From Gracilinema caldarium (lineage in GTDB: Bacteria > Spirochaetota > Spirochaetia > Treponematales > Breznakiellaceae), in assembly GCF_029265695.1 (NCBI RefSeq), contig NZ_JAJUHW010000011.1, forward strand, positions 1 to 64,000: a DNA stretch of 64,000 bases. Reading direction: 5' to 3'. Below are positions 37,457-46,818 of the stretch, piece after piece. Under the pieces are notes generated by a model. The model ran no database searches, had not been told where the DNA came from, and saw nothing but the letters and a program-made list of their open reading frames with translations. Positions within the stretch are counted from its first letter, which is position 1; every line of letters starts with the position of its first letter. Position numbers and translations under genes: made by a program.

Positions 37457-38730
37457 AAATTAAGAGAGTATCCTTTCGGGAGGGGGCCAGCGCCTTCTTT
37501 TTTGACGACCAGCGGGCTATAAAGGCCGGGGCGGGCCACGACGGTTTTGTCTACACCGGAAAGCCCATAACTCCGGGCTTTGTCCGTATCCGGCAGCCAG
37601 GCAAAGTCATCTGCGTGACCTTGGAACTGGAAAACGGCCGCTTTGCCTATGGAGACTGTGCAGCGGTCCAGTATTCGGGGGCCGGTGGCCGGGACCCGTT
37701 ATTAGATCCGGCGCGGTATATTCCTTTTCTGGAAAAGCATGTAAAGCCCGTTTTGGAAGGTATGGAATTGGATTCGTTCCGACGCTGCGCTGGAGTAATT
37801 GACAATCTAAAGGTTCCCGATCCCCTGTCAGAACACCCGGAAGAGCCTAAAATACTCCATACAGCCCTCCGCTATGGCCTTACTCAGGCCCTGCTCTATG
37901 CTCGAGCAGAAGCGGCAGGTATGATCCCCGCAGAAATTGTGGCTGAGGAATGGAACCTGCCTATTATCGCAATACCGGTACCTGTATTCGGCCAGACCGG
38001 CGACGACCGCTATACTAATGCGGACAAAATGATCCTCAAGGGTGTAGATGCCCTGCCCCACGGGCTCATCAACAATGTGGATGAAAAACTGGGCCGCCAG
38101 GGCGAAAAGCTTAAGGATTATCTGCGCTGGCTCAGCCGCCGTATCACAGAACTCAGGATGAACCCATCCTATAAGCCATCCCTCCATGTGGATGTGTACG
38201 GAACGATCGGGCAAATCTTTAACAATGATCCAGTCCGGGTAGCTTCCTACCTCGCATCCCTCGAAAAAGATGCAAGCCCCTTTGATCTCTATATTGAAGG
38301 CCCCATAGACTTAGAACACCGGGAACGGCAGATGGAAGGTCTGGGGGCAATAAAGCGGGAGCTTTCAAAGCTAGGTTCCCCGGTTAAAATAGTGGCCGAT
38401 GAATGGTGCAACACCCTGCAGGATATCAAAGACTTTGCCGATGCGGATAGCTGCCATATGATCCAAATTAAAACCCCCGATCTGGGAGGGCTTCAGGATA
38501 TTGTAGATGCGGTTCTGTACTGCAAAAAGGCTGGCGTAGAAGCCTACCAGGGCGGTACCTGCAACGAAACGGATCTTTCTGCCCGGGCCTGCGTACATCT
38601 AGCCATGGCAAGCCGGCCAGAACGGATGCTGGCCAAACCCGGCATGGGTTTTGATGAAGGATACTGTATCGTGACCAATGAAATGGCCCGTATTTGTTCA
38701 ACCTTTGAGTTAAGGAGCCATCATGCCTAA
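37453..38730 (+). CDS. mal: Methylaspartate ammonia-lyase
   Basis: VDVYGTIG, IEGPID, VADEWCNTLQDIKDFADADSCHMIQIKTPDLGG; enolase-superfamily layout. Confidence 0.93.
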   Translation: MKIKRVSFREGASAFFFDDQRAIKAGAGHDGFVYTGKPITPGFVRIRQPGKVICVTLELENGRFAYGDCAAVQYSGAGGRDPLLDPARYIPFLEKHVKPVLEGMELDSFRRCAGVIDNLKVPDPLSEHPEEPKILHTALRYGLTQALLYARAEAAGMIPAEIVAEEWNLPIIAIPVPVFGQTGDDRYTNADKMILKGVDALPHGLINNVDEKLGRQGEKLKDYLRWLSRRITELRMNPSYKPSLHVDVYGTIGQIFNNDPVRVASYLASLEKDASPFDLYIEGPIDLEHRERQMEGLGAIKRELSKLGSPVKIVADEWCNTLQDIKDFADADSCHMIQIKTPDLGGLQDIVDAVLYCKKAGVEAYQGGTCNETDLSARACVHLAMASRPERMLAKPGMGFDEGYCIVTNEMARICSTFELRSHHA

Positions 38731-40120
38731 TCAGGAATTGCGTATACTTTCTCCCACAGCCATCCTGGGCTATGGGTTTCCCGAAGAATCTTTTCAGCGT
38801 GCCGTGGATCGAAAACCCCATGTGATCGCTGTTGACGCGGGTTCAAGCGATCCCGGTCCCTATTATCTCGGAAGTGGTAAGGCCTTTACCAATCGGGCCT
38901 TTGTAAAGCGGGACCTACGGTACATGCTGACTGCAGGCAGAAAACTCAATGTACCCGTTATTGTCGGGACCGCTGGCGGCAGCGGGGCGGCACCGCATTT
39001 ACAGTGGTGCTATGACATCATACTGGAGATTGCCCGGGAAGAAGAGCTTTCCTTTAAAATGGCGGTTATTCCAGCGGATGTCACCAAAGAAACGGTCAGA
39101 CAGGCCCTCCACAAAGGCACCGTCGAAAGCCTTCCCTTCGTGCCGCCCCTGACAGAAGAAGCCCTGGACTCCACCACACACCTGGTTGCCCAGCTTGGCC
39201 CGGAACCGCTGGTCCAAGCCCTCAGGGACGGGGCCGATGTTGTTTTAGCGGGCCGCTGCTACGACCCGGCAAACTTTGCAGCCCTGCCCCTGCTCCTGGG
39301 CTACGACGAAGGACTCGCTATCCATATGGGAAAGATCCTGGAATGCGGAGCTATTGCCGCCACGCCGGGATCAGGGGCAGACTGCGCCTTTGCAACCCTG
39401 ACTGACCATTCCTTTATTCTCGAAGCGCCTAATCCAAAGCGGCAGTTTACCGTGGCCTCCGCAGCGGCCCATACGCTCTACGAAAAGAGCAACCCCTATG
39501 AATTACCCGGACCGGGGGGCATTTTGGACCTGCGGGACTGCAGCTTTAGCGATCTTGGAGAGGGAAAGGTAGAAGTCCGGGGAAGCAGGAATATCCCGAC
39601 TGAGCCCTACAAGGTAAAACTCGAGGGAGCTCGGCCCGTAGGCTACCGGAGCATTAGCATTGCCGGCGTCCGGGACCCCATAATGATTGCTTCCATCGAT
39701 ACGATCTTAAAGCAGGTCAGCGCCCAGGTACAAAGCATGGGAACCAGCAGCCGGGGACAGGTATACTTCCATGTCTACGGCCGGGACGGCGTTATGGGCC
39801 AAGGAGAAATAGGACTAAAAAAACAGTGGCAAAACAACAAACCCTATGAACTTGGTATTGTGATTGAATCGGTAGCCCCCACCCAGGAAGAAGCCGAAAC
39901 TCTGACCAGCGTTACCCGGTCTACCCTGCTCCATTACGGCTATGAAGGCCGCATTGCTACCGCAGGAAATCTGGCATTTCCCTTTTCGCCCTCGGACATC
40001 AGCATGGGGACGGTCTATGAGTTTTCAGTGTACCACCTGATGCCTATCTCTGATCCTGTTAACTTTCCTGGGCCAGAGGGCCGCAAAATGCTCACCATTC
40101 ACAAAGGAAGGATCCAATGA
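38723..40120 (+). CDS. AtuA-like (DUF1446-type) protein
   Basis: VDAGSSDPGPYYLGSGK, GTAGGSGAAPHL, DVVLAGRCYDPANFAA. Confidence 0.8.
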   Translation: MPNQELRILSPTAILGYGFPEESFQRAVDRKPHVIAVDAGSSDPGPYYLGSGKAFTNRAFVKRDLRYMLTAGRKLNVPVIVGTAGGSGAAPHLQWCYDIILEIAREEELSFKMAVIPADVTKETVRQALHKGTVESLPFVPPLTEEALDSTTHLVAQLGPEPLVQALRDGADVVLAGRCYDPANFAALPLLLGYDEGLAIHMGKILECGAIAATPGSGADCAFATLTDHSFILEAPNPKRQFTVASAAAHTLYEKSNPYELPGPGGILDLRDCSFSDLGEGKVEVRGSRNIPTEPYKVKLEGARPVGYRSISIAGVRDPIMIASIDTILKQVSAQVQSMGTSSRGQVYFHVYGRDGVMGQGEIGLKKQWQNNKPYELGIVIESVAPTQEEAETLTSVTRSTLLHYGYEGRIATAGNLAFPFSPSDISMGTVYEFSVYHLMPISDPVNFPGPEGRKMLTIHKGRIQ

Positions 40121-40437
40121 AAATCCGACTCATCGACGAAGCCCGGGTCATCCGTTCAAAAAACTCTGGACCCTTTGAACTTACCTTGGACATTATGTTC
40201 AAAGAGCGGGAAATATATGAATTTTTCAAATCCCGGAACTTGATAAACAAGGCTCTAATTGCTACCCTCTACGGAGTCAAAGAAGAAGAGGTTCTGTCGG
40301 TGGTGTATTTTGAGCCCGCCCATGCAATCAAGGCAACCTTAAAACGGCTCATACCCTCCGGTGCTCCGGGAGACCGGGATATTTACGGCGCCCAGCAGCA
40401 CGGTCCCCTTCTAGACTTGGAGTGGGAGCTTACATGA
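40117..40437 (+). CDS. DUF4387-like protein
   Basis: AtuA-adjacent about 106 aa protein; EARVIRSKNSGPFELTLDIMF; 4-nt overlap. Confidence 0.75.
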   Translation: MKIRLIDEARVIRSKNSGPFELTLDIMFKEREIYEFFKSRNLINKALIATLYGVKEEEVLSVVYFEPAHAIKATLKRLIPSGAPGDRDIYGAQQHGPLLDLEWELT

Positions 40438-41309
40438 AGCAAAAGGAACACATTGCGGATCGTTCAGTGCTTTTCAGCGTGTTCAGCCTGTTGCGTTATA
40501 AAAAGATACGGAAAGCGGGGCTATTCTGCCTCGGAACAGCCCTGCGAGATTTTTTCGGCCTCCAGTACAAACAGAAATTGCTTCCTATGACTCCGGTTTA
40601 TCAGGTAGACCATCCTTTGGACAATGAGATTCCCTTTAAGCCGGAACAAGTAGACATTTACTTAGACTTTGTCTATTTCTGGATCCGATCAGCAGCCTTT
40701 CTCATGGAAAGATTTGGCAAAGATGCGGAGGAAGAGGTCGCCTCATTTATATATTGCATGGGAAGGCTCTACAGCTTTGCCGCCGAAGTATACCGGAAAG
40801 GATTTTCCACCACCAAACGCCCCCGCTATTATAAACGCCTGCGTTTTATCATCATTCACCTCTTTGACCCCCATTTAATGTGCATTCCCAGCCTCCATGT
40901 CATGGTGGTCTGCAGAACCTATACGGCCTTCCGGGCCATGGTGGAAAGATTGAATGCAAAAGAAGAACTCGCCCCTTATATTGATGAACTCATAGCCGGC
41001 GCGGTTTCCATTACTGAGTCTATTTTGTATGTAAAACAACATAGCATTAACTGTATCCCGGCGGCGTTTTATGCCCTCTCTGCCTTCGACAGTGCCTTGT
41101 TTCCTCCTGAAGAAATGCAGCGATTCAGTGAACGGCTTTTTTTAGGTGCCGCCGATATCGAAACGGAGCAAAAAAAGGCTATTCTTGACCATATCTATAC
41201 CTTATATAACCAATTCATAGACGAAGGGCGAAAGACAGACCACTGGGAAGAGGTACTCCTTTCGTTTCTTAAAACGAAACCCCTCGCAGCTCACAAAAAT
41301 CTTGCTTAA
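40434..41309 (+). CDS. Hypothetical protein with degenerate PAP2-like motifs
   Basis: IPSLHVMVV ... SILYVKQHSINCIPA; ATGA overlap with the upstream gene. Confidence 0.4.
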   Translation: MKQKEHIADRSVLFSVFSLLRYKKIRKAGLFCLGTALRDFFGLQYKQKLLPMTPVYQVDHPLDNEIPFKPEQVDIYLDFVYFWIRSAAFLMERFGKDAEEEVASFIYCMGRLYSFAAEVYRKGFSTTKRPRYYKRLRFIIIHLFDPHLMCIPSLHVMVVCRTYTAFRAMVERLNAKEELAPYIDELIAGAVSITESILYVKQHSINCIPAAFYALSAFDSALFPPEEMQRFSERLFLGAADIETEQKKAILDHIYTLYNQFIDEGRKTDHWEEVLLSFLKTKPLAAHKNLA

Positions 41310-41338
41310 AAGGCCAGATAAGGGTATGCTTTCCTAAA

Positions 41339-42172
41339 ATGAAACCCATTGTTGATCCCTACACCCTGCTGGAACAACCGAATCCCCTGCCAGAACACTG
41401 GGCCTTGGTCGATGCCTTTGATGCAGTAACCAACGGAATGGATAATCCTGAGGCCCTGAAACGCCTTGAACATATAACAGATTCTGAACTGCTCAATTGG
41501 AAATGGCTTGTCATAGCAATCAAAGCCTTATACGACGGCAATAAAGGGACTGTACAAGAAGCAATTCAACACATCGCAGATGACAGCCCCCCTGGGGTTC
41601 TCAAACCGCTCTTTGAAACCTGGCTTTCAGAAAGTACTGGCAAGTCATACAAAGCGCTCCCCAATGCAGCGCTGGACAATGTATACTCCCAGCTTCGCCG
41701 TGCCCAGCATCCCCTGGCAATCCGGGCGGATCAGGCCGCAGAAGCAATCAGGCAAGGAGTGGTATATTTATTTGAACAGCATTTTGAAAAAATATTATAT
41801 GAAATGCATCATCACTTAGGAGCCGATGGTCCGGCTCTTGCTATGCGATATGGGATTGATAGCCTCTGTGCTTTATATGATGAGGGATATCCTATGGAAG
41901 ACTTTTTATCCCTCCTCATTTCCACCCTTGGACAGGCCGATGGCTGCTGCTGCCTTGCTCTGGCTTTGTTAAAAAAAGAAGAAAAAGAGCCCCATTTCAG
42001 GGCTCGCATTATACAAGCCATCGATGCGAGCCTGGCAGCAACGGATGGTAAATTTGTAACACCATCTATGAAAAATGCTTTAAGATCCATTAAAACGAGA
42101 CTTAATGCCGAACCTGCAAGCAATCGGCAGACAAAAAAGACAGCGCAGCTTGTTCAACTTGAACTCTTTTAA
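41339..42172 (+). CDS. Hypothetical helical protein
   Basis: Intact ORF in an operon-like context. Confidence 0.55.
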   Translation: MKPIVDPYTLLEQPNPLPEHWALVDAFDAVTNGMDNPEALKRLEHITDSELLNWKWLVIAIKALYDGNKGTVQEAIQHIADDSPPGVLKPLFETWLSESTGKSYKALPNAALDNVYSQLRRAQHPLAIRADQAAEAIRQGVVYLFEQHFEKILYEMHHHLGADGPALAMRYGIDSLCALYDEGYPMEDFLSLLISTLGQADGCCCLALALLKKEEKEPHFRARIIQAIDASLAATDGKFVTPSMKNALRSIKTRLNAEPASNRQTKKTAQLVQLELF

Positions 42173-42183
42173 GGTTAGCAATC

Positions 42184-42396
42184 ATGAATATAAATGAAAT
42201 TTTAGATCTAGCATCAGAAAGTTCTCTTTCCTCTGAAACTCATGTTCAGCTTGCTTTTGTACTGGAAGGTTTTAATAATGCCGACGAGCTATCCCGTTCC
42301 CTGCCTCCTGCCCTGCAATTTGTGGGACCCCGGCCATGGATAAATACCATAAAGGTATTATACTCTAAGGGAACAGAACAGGGAGGAAACAACTGA
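42184..42396 (+). CDS. Small hypothetical protein (70 aa)
   Basis: Stop/start overlap with the nucleoside kinase gene. Confidence 0.5.
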   Translation: MNINEILDLASESSLSSETHVQLAFVLEGFNNADELSRSLPPALQFVGPRPWINTIKVLYSKGTEQGGNN

Positions 42397-44054
42397 TGAA
42401 CGAAATTGAAGTACGCTTTCCCGATGGTCATAGTATTAAAACCGCCTATGGGACCAGAGCTGAAACCATGCTTGAACATTTTGGGAAACAAGATTGCCCT
42501 ATTGTGGCGGTAAAGGCAAACAATGAGCTTTTTGCCCTCTCAAGCAGACTGGAGGTGAACAGCACCCTGGAACCGGTCACCTTAAATTCTTCTGAAGGTA
42601 CTTCGATATATCGTAGATCTCTTTCATTCCTGCTTGCGGTGGCTGCAAAGGAACTATTCCCGGAACGGACTTTACAGGTAGGCCATTCCTTAGGACATGG
42701 TTATTACTATAGTTTTTCTGATGAAAAAAAGCCTACTGCAGAAGAACTTAATGGCCTTTCTCAAAAAATGAAAGAACTAGTTCAAAAAAATATACCCATC
42801 CGGTTCTTTTATCTTTCCTATAGGGAAGCCCTGGAACATTTTACAAAAAACAACCAGACTGATACGGCGCTGCTTCTTGAACAGCAAAGTAAAGGAATGG
42901 TGCCGGTAAATGAATGCAATGGTTTTATCGATGTTTCCATTGCGCCATTGGTACCGAGGACCGGGCTATTAACAACCTTTGAACTTTTGGCCTATGAAAA
43001 TGGTTTTCTTCTTCGCTTTCCTCCTTCGGGTTGTTATACCAAACTGGATCCATTCGAGGATAGCCCCAAAATTTTTGCGGTGTACAAGGAATATAAAAAA
43101 TGGGGCCGGATTGTTGGAGTCCATTCGGTGGGAAACTTGAACGCCCTCATAGCAGGCAGAAAAATCAGGGAATTCATTCAAATTGCCGAAGCATTCCAGC
43201 AAAAAAAACTTGCAGAAATTGCGAATTCAATCTATGACAAACGGGAAACAGTCAAAGTCGTACTCATTGCAGGGCCATCCAGTTCAGGCAAAACAACAAC
43301 AGCCAAACGTCTTGTTATACAGCTGAGGGTTCTGGGACTCGACCCCATTCCGGTGAGCCTCGACGATTACTATGTGAACCACGACAAGACGCCCCTGGAT
43401 GAAGAAGGCAAGCCCGACTATGAATGCCTGGAAGCATTGGACGTGGAATATTTGAACGAACAATTAGTAGACCTTCTTAAGGGCAAAGAAGTAGAGATTC
43501 CCAGTTATGACTTTAAAACCGGTATGCGCAGGGAAAGCGGGGGTAAAAAAATCCAGCTGGGCCGCCGGAGCGTCCTGATTTTGGAAGGTATACACGGTCT
43601 TAATGACAAGCTTACAAGCCATATAGAACGGGACAGAAAATTCAAGCTCTATGTATCCGCCCTTACCCAGCTTAATCTGGATGACCACAACCGCATCCCC
43701 ACAAGCGACAACCGTCTTATCCGCCGCATGGTGCGGGATTATCAATTTAGGGGAAATTCTGCCGCAGGGACAATTCGTATGTGGCCCAGCGTTCAACGGG
43801 GCGAAAAAAAACATATTTTCCCCTACCAGGATACGGCGGACATCGCTTTTAATTCGGCATTGGACTATGAGCTTGCAGTCCTCAAAGTTTACGCCGAACC
43901 GCTCTTAAAATCGGTTAAGCCTACCATGAGCGAATATTCCGAAGCGGTTCGGCTCTTGGCTTTCCTAGAAAACTTTGCGCCCATTCCATCCCAATATGTG
44001 CCGAGCCAAAGTATTTTACGGGAATTTATCGGAGACAGTGAATTTAAGTACTAG
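42396..44054 (+). CDS. Nucleoside (uridine) kinase with TGS and ThrRS-like N-terminal domains
   Basis: VRFPDGHSIKTAYGT; HSLGHGYYYSF; IAGPSSSGKTTTAKRL; VSLDDYYV. Confidence 0.85.
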   Translation: MNEIEVRFPDGHSIKTAYGTRAETMLEHFGKQDCPIVAVKANNELFALSSRLEVNSTLEPVTLNSSEGTSIYRRSLSFLLAVAAKELFPERTLQVGHSLGHGYYYSFSDEKKPTAEELNGLSQKMKELVQKNIPIRFFYLSYREALEHFTKNNQTDTALLLEQQSKGMVPVNECNGFIDVSIAPLVPRTGLLTTFELLAYENGFLLRFPPSGCYTKLDPFEDSPKIFAVYKEYKKWGRIVGVHSVGNLNALIAGRKIREFIQIAEAFQQKKLAEIANSIYDKRETVKVVLIAGPSSSGKTTTAKRLVIQLRVLGLDPIPVSLDDYYVNHDKTPLDEEGKPDYECLEALDVEYLNEQLVDLLKGKEVEIPSYDFKTGMRRESGGKKIQLGRRSVLILEGIHGLNDKLTSHIERDRKFKLYVSALTQLNLDDHNRIPTSDNRLIRRMVRDYQFRGNSAAGTIRMWPSVQRGEKKHIFPYQDTADIAFNSALDYELAVLKVYAEPLLKSVKPTMSEYSEAVRLLAFLENFAPIPSQYVPSQSILREFIGDSEFKY

Positions 44055-44505
44055 CATCCCCGTCGACGGTATGCTTGCGGGCCCTGGATCCGCTTGAAAT
44101 ATCGTCGACTGTTTTGATTTCTTCCAAAGAAAGCTGGTATTTGTATTCCTTATGCCGTTTTTTCTTAAGTTTATCCAAGACTTTTCGGTCCCTCGAAGCC
44201 TCTATAAAGGCTTGCCTTTTTTCTGCCACAAGAAGCTCCGCCCGGGCAGCCGCTTCGAGCAGGGCTTCCTTGGTCTTATCGAGCCGCAAAATATACATGT
44301 CCGTGGCTTGTATTTGTGCGACCGTACGGCCGGGCTTGAACCGTTCTTGGGCAGCAGCGGCCCGATCTTCCGCAAGCTTCTGCAAACGGTTTTGAATCTC
44401 CTGTAACTCTCCCATGGCTTTGGCTAAGGCAAGCTCGGCTTCCCGCTCATAATACTGCCTCAGTTCTAGGAGTTTATCCAGACTAAAACGAAAGCGTTTC
44501 ATCAA
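44044..44505 (-). CDS. fliJ: Flagellar FliJ
   Basis: FRFSLDKLLELRQYYEREAELALAKA; position after fliI. Confidence 0.85.
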   Translation of the reverse strand: MMKRFRFSLDKLLELRQYYEREAELALAKAMGELQEIQNRLQKLAEDRAAAAQERFKPGRTVAQIQATDMYILRLDKTKEALLEAAARAELLVAEKRQAFIEASRDRKVLDKLKKKRHKEYKYQLSLEEIKTVDDISSGSRARKHTVDGDAST

Positions 44506-45854
44506 TATACACCCAGCTCATCATCTGGAATCTGCATATTAGCCAGGTTTCCCATGGCTTGGAGTGTTTCCTTTATGTTGTTTTTTTCTTCTACCGCTTG
44601 AATCAAGAATGCGTCGATGGCGCTTTTTTTTGCAATTGCTTCGTCTATGGCCGGATTGCTGCCCGCTTTATAAGCGCCAACATCGATCAGGTCCTCTGCT
44701 TCCGCATAGGTTGCAAGGAGGCGTCTGATATAACCTCCTGCTTTTCTACTTACTGGCCCTGCCACGACCGGCGCAAGCCGCGACACACTGGCAAGCACAT
44801 CTATCGCTGGATAATGGTACCGTTCAGCAAGCCTGCGGGACAGAACCATGTGGCCGTCCAGAATTCCTCGGACCGTATCCGCAATAGGCTCATCCATATC
44901 GTCCCCATCTACCAGAATGGTATAGAAACCGGTAATGGTACCCCGGTCGCTGGTACCGCAACGTTCAAGGAGTTTTGGCATGGAATCGAACACACTGGGA
45001 GGATAGCCCCGGGTAGCGGGAGGTTCACCGATGGCGAGGCCAATTTCACGCTGGGCCCGGGCAAAGCGGGTAACAGAGTCGAAAAGGAGCATCACATCCA
45101 GGCCCTGGTCCCGAAAATATTCGGCCACCGCGGTAGCCACATAGGCACCCCGCAGGCGAGCCAGGGGCGGAGCACTGGAAGGAGAAACCACAATAACCGA
45201 CCGGGCAAGACCTTCTGGGCCCAAGTCATTGGCAATAAAATCGTTTACTTCCCTGCCCCGCTCGCCAATAAGGGCGACCACATTAACATCCGCATTGGTG
45301 TTCCGGGCAATCATGCCGAGCAGGGTGGACTTACCCACGCCTGACCCGGCAAAGATACCCATCCGCTGTCCCTTGCCAACCGGCAATAGTCCGTCGATTG
45401 CCCGCACACCGGTCACTATACGCTCCGTAATGCGCTTCCGTTTGAGCGGATTGGGCGGATCTGCCTGGGCCGGATAGTAGAGAGGAGCTTCGATATCGCC
45501 CTTGTCATCGGTAGGCTTACCAAGAGCATCAAGAACCCTTCCGAGTAGCTTATTGCTTACCGGTACAGAAAGGAGCTCCCCGGTCGAAACGACACGGTTT
45601 CCCACTTCTATACCCGCTGTTTCATCATATGCCATAAGCTGAACCGTTTCGCCGCGGAGCCCCACTACTTCCGCCCGTATAACACCGCGGCCCTTAGGGG
45701 CATAAATCCTGCACACTTCGCCGATAATTGCCTGGGGCCCCCTGCTTTCTATAAGCAGTCCCTGGACACGGGTAACATGACCTACGCACTTTATGGGATC
45801 GATCTGATCGGTAGCTTCGATATATTTGGTAAGAATTGAATCCAGCGCTGCCAT
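44502..45854 (-). CDS. fliI: Flagellum-specific ATP synthase FliI (start MAALDS proposed)
   Basis: GIFAGSGVGKSTLLGMIARNT, ALIGERGREVNDF. Confidence 0.95.
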   Translation of the reverse strand: MAALDSILTKYIEATDQIDPIKCVGHVTRVQGLLIESRGPQAIIGEVCRIYAPKGRGVIRAEVVGLRGETVQLMAYDETAGIEVGNRVVSTGELLSVPVSNKLLGRVLDALGKPTDDKGDIEAPLYYPAQADPPNPLKRKRITERIVTGVRAIDGLLPVGKGQRMGIFAGSGVGKSTLLGMIARNTNADVNVVALIGERGREVNDFIANDLGPEGLARSVIVVSPSSAPPLARLRGAYVATAVAEYFRDQGLDVMLLFDSVTRFARAQREIGLAIGEPPATRGYPPSVFDSMPKLLERCGTSDRGTITGFYTILVDGDDMDEPIADTVRGILDGHMVLSRRLAERYHYPAIDVLASVSRLAPVVAGPVSRKAGGYIRRLLATYAEAEDLIDVGAYKAGSNPAIDEAIAKKSAIDAFLIQAVEEKNNIKETLQAMGNLANMQIPDDELGVY

Positions 45855-45864
45855 ATGAAGCCTC

Positions 45865-46815
45865 TTACCGTTCGTCGATCGGAGCGGTCCGGGCTTTTGC
45901 TCGGATAGGAGAAATTTCCAGTATTTTTTGCTCCAGTTCGGCCAGCTGACTCGAAATTCGTGCATCTATTTCGCCAAAATCGGTCTCGATTATGCAGCCG
46001 CCCCGGTCCACCGAAGAATCTTCCACAACCTGGATATTCTTTACCCCTTCTATGAGCTGTATAAAATCTTTTATGTGTTCAGTGGTAAGTTTGAGGTCAT
46101 CCACATTGACACGGATAATGATATCGCCCCGGCCTTTTACCTTTCTGAGGGCCTGGACTACATTGGATACCACCACATTGCGCTGGTTTTCGGAAATAAC
46201 CTTTATAACCTTGCGGGCAATCAGGAGCACCAGATCTACGATTTGCTGCTCTGTTTCGGCTAGAATTTCTGCCCGTTTATCCTGGGCTCGCTCCAGAATT
46301 TGATGGGCCCGTTCGACCAGGCGCTGAACCTCTGCTCGGCCTTCTGCATAACCAGCTTCGCGGCCGGCGGCAAAGCCAGCTGCCTCAGCTTCTTTTCGTT
46401 CCTTTTCAAAGGCCTGCTGGGCCGCCAGTTCTATCTCCTGGGCCTTTCGTTTTGCTTCGGCTATGATTCGTTCAGCTTCGTCCTCGGCCTGGCGGCGAAG
46501 CTGTTGGGCCTGATCGGTCTTTCGTTTTACTTCCTGAAAAGCCGCAGCCTCCGCTTCTTTAATGATAGCCTCGGCCTCAGCCTTGGCTGCATTAATCATA
46601 GCAGCCTTTTCCTGTTCCCACTGAACCTTAAAAGCCTCAGCTTCCCGCCTGAGATCATCGGCGGTCGGTCCCTGGTAATCTTCAAATTCCTCTAAATTTT
46701 GAACCTCTTCTTCCTTTTGTGACTGGAATGACTGATTCATCTTCTGAGGAACATCAAGTACAACAGGTTTGTTGCTGACCAGCACCTCTCCGGGCCTAAA
46801 AACCGCCTTGGCCAT
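45865..46815 (-). CDS. fliH: Flagellar assembly protein FliH
   Basis: Coiled-coil rich with FliH C-terminus; between fliG and fliI. Confidence 0.9.
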   Translation of the reverse strand: MAKAVFRPGEVLVSNKPVVLDVPQKMNQSFQSQKEEEVQNLEEFEDYQGPTADDLRREAEAFKVQWEQEKAAMINAAKAEAEAIIKEAEAAAFQEVKRKTDQAQQLRRQAEDEAERIIAEAKRKAQEIELAAQQAFEKERKEAEAAGFAAGREAGYAEGRAEVQRLVERAHQILERAQDKRAEILAETEQQIVDLVLLIARKVIKVISENQRNVVVSNVVQALRKVKGRGDIIIRVNVDDLKLTTEHIKDFIQLIEGVKNIQVVEDSSVDRGGCIIETDFGEIDARISSQLAELEQKILEISPIRAKARTAPIDER

Positions 46816-46818
46816 ATA

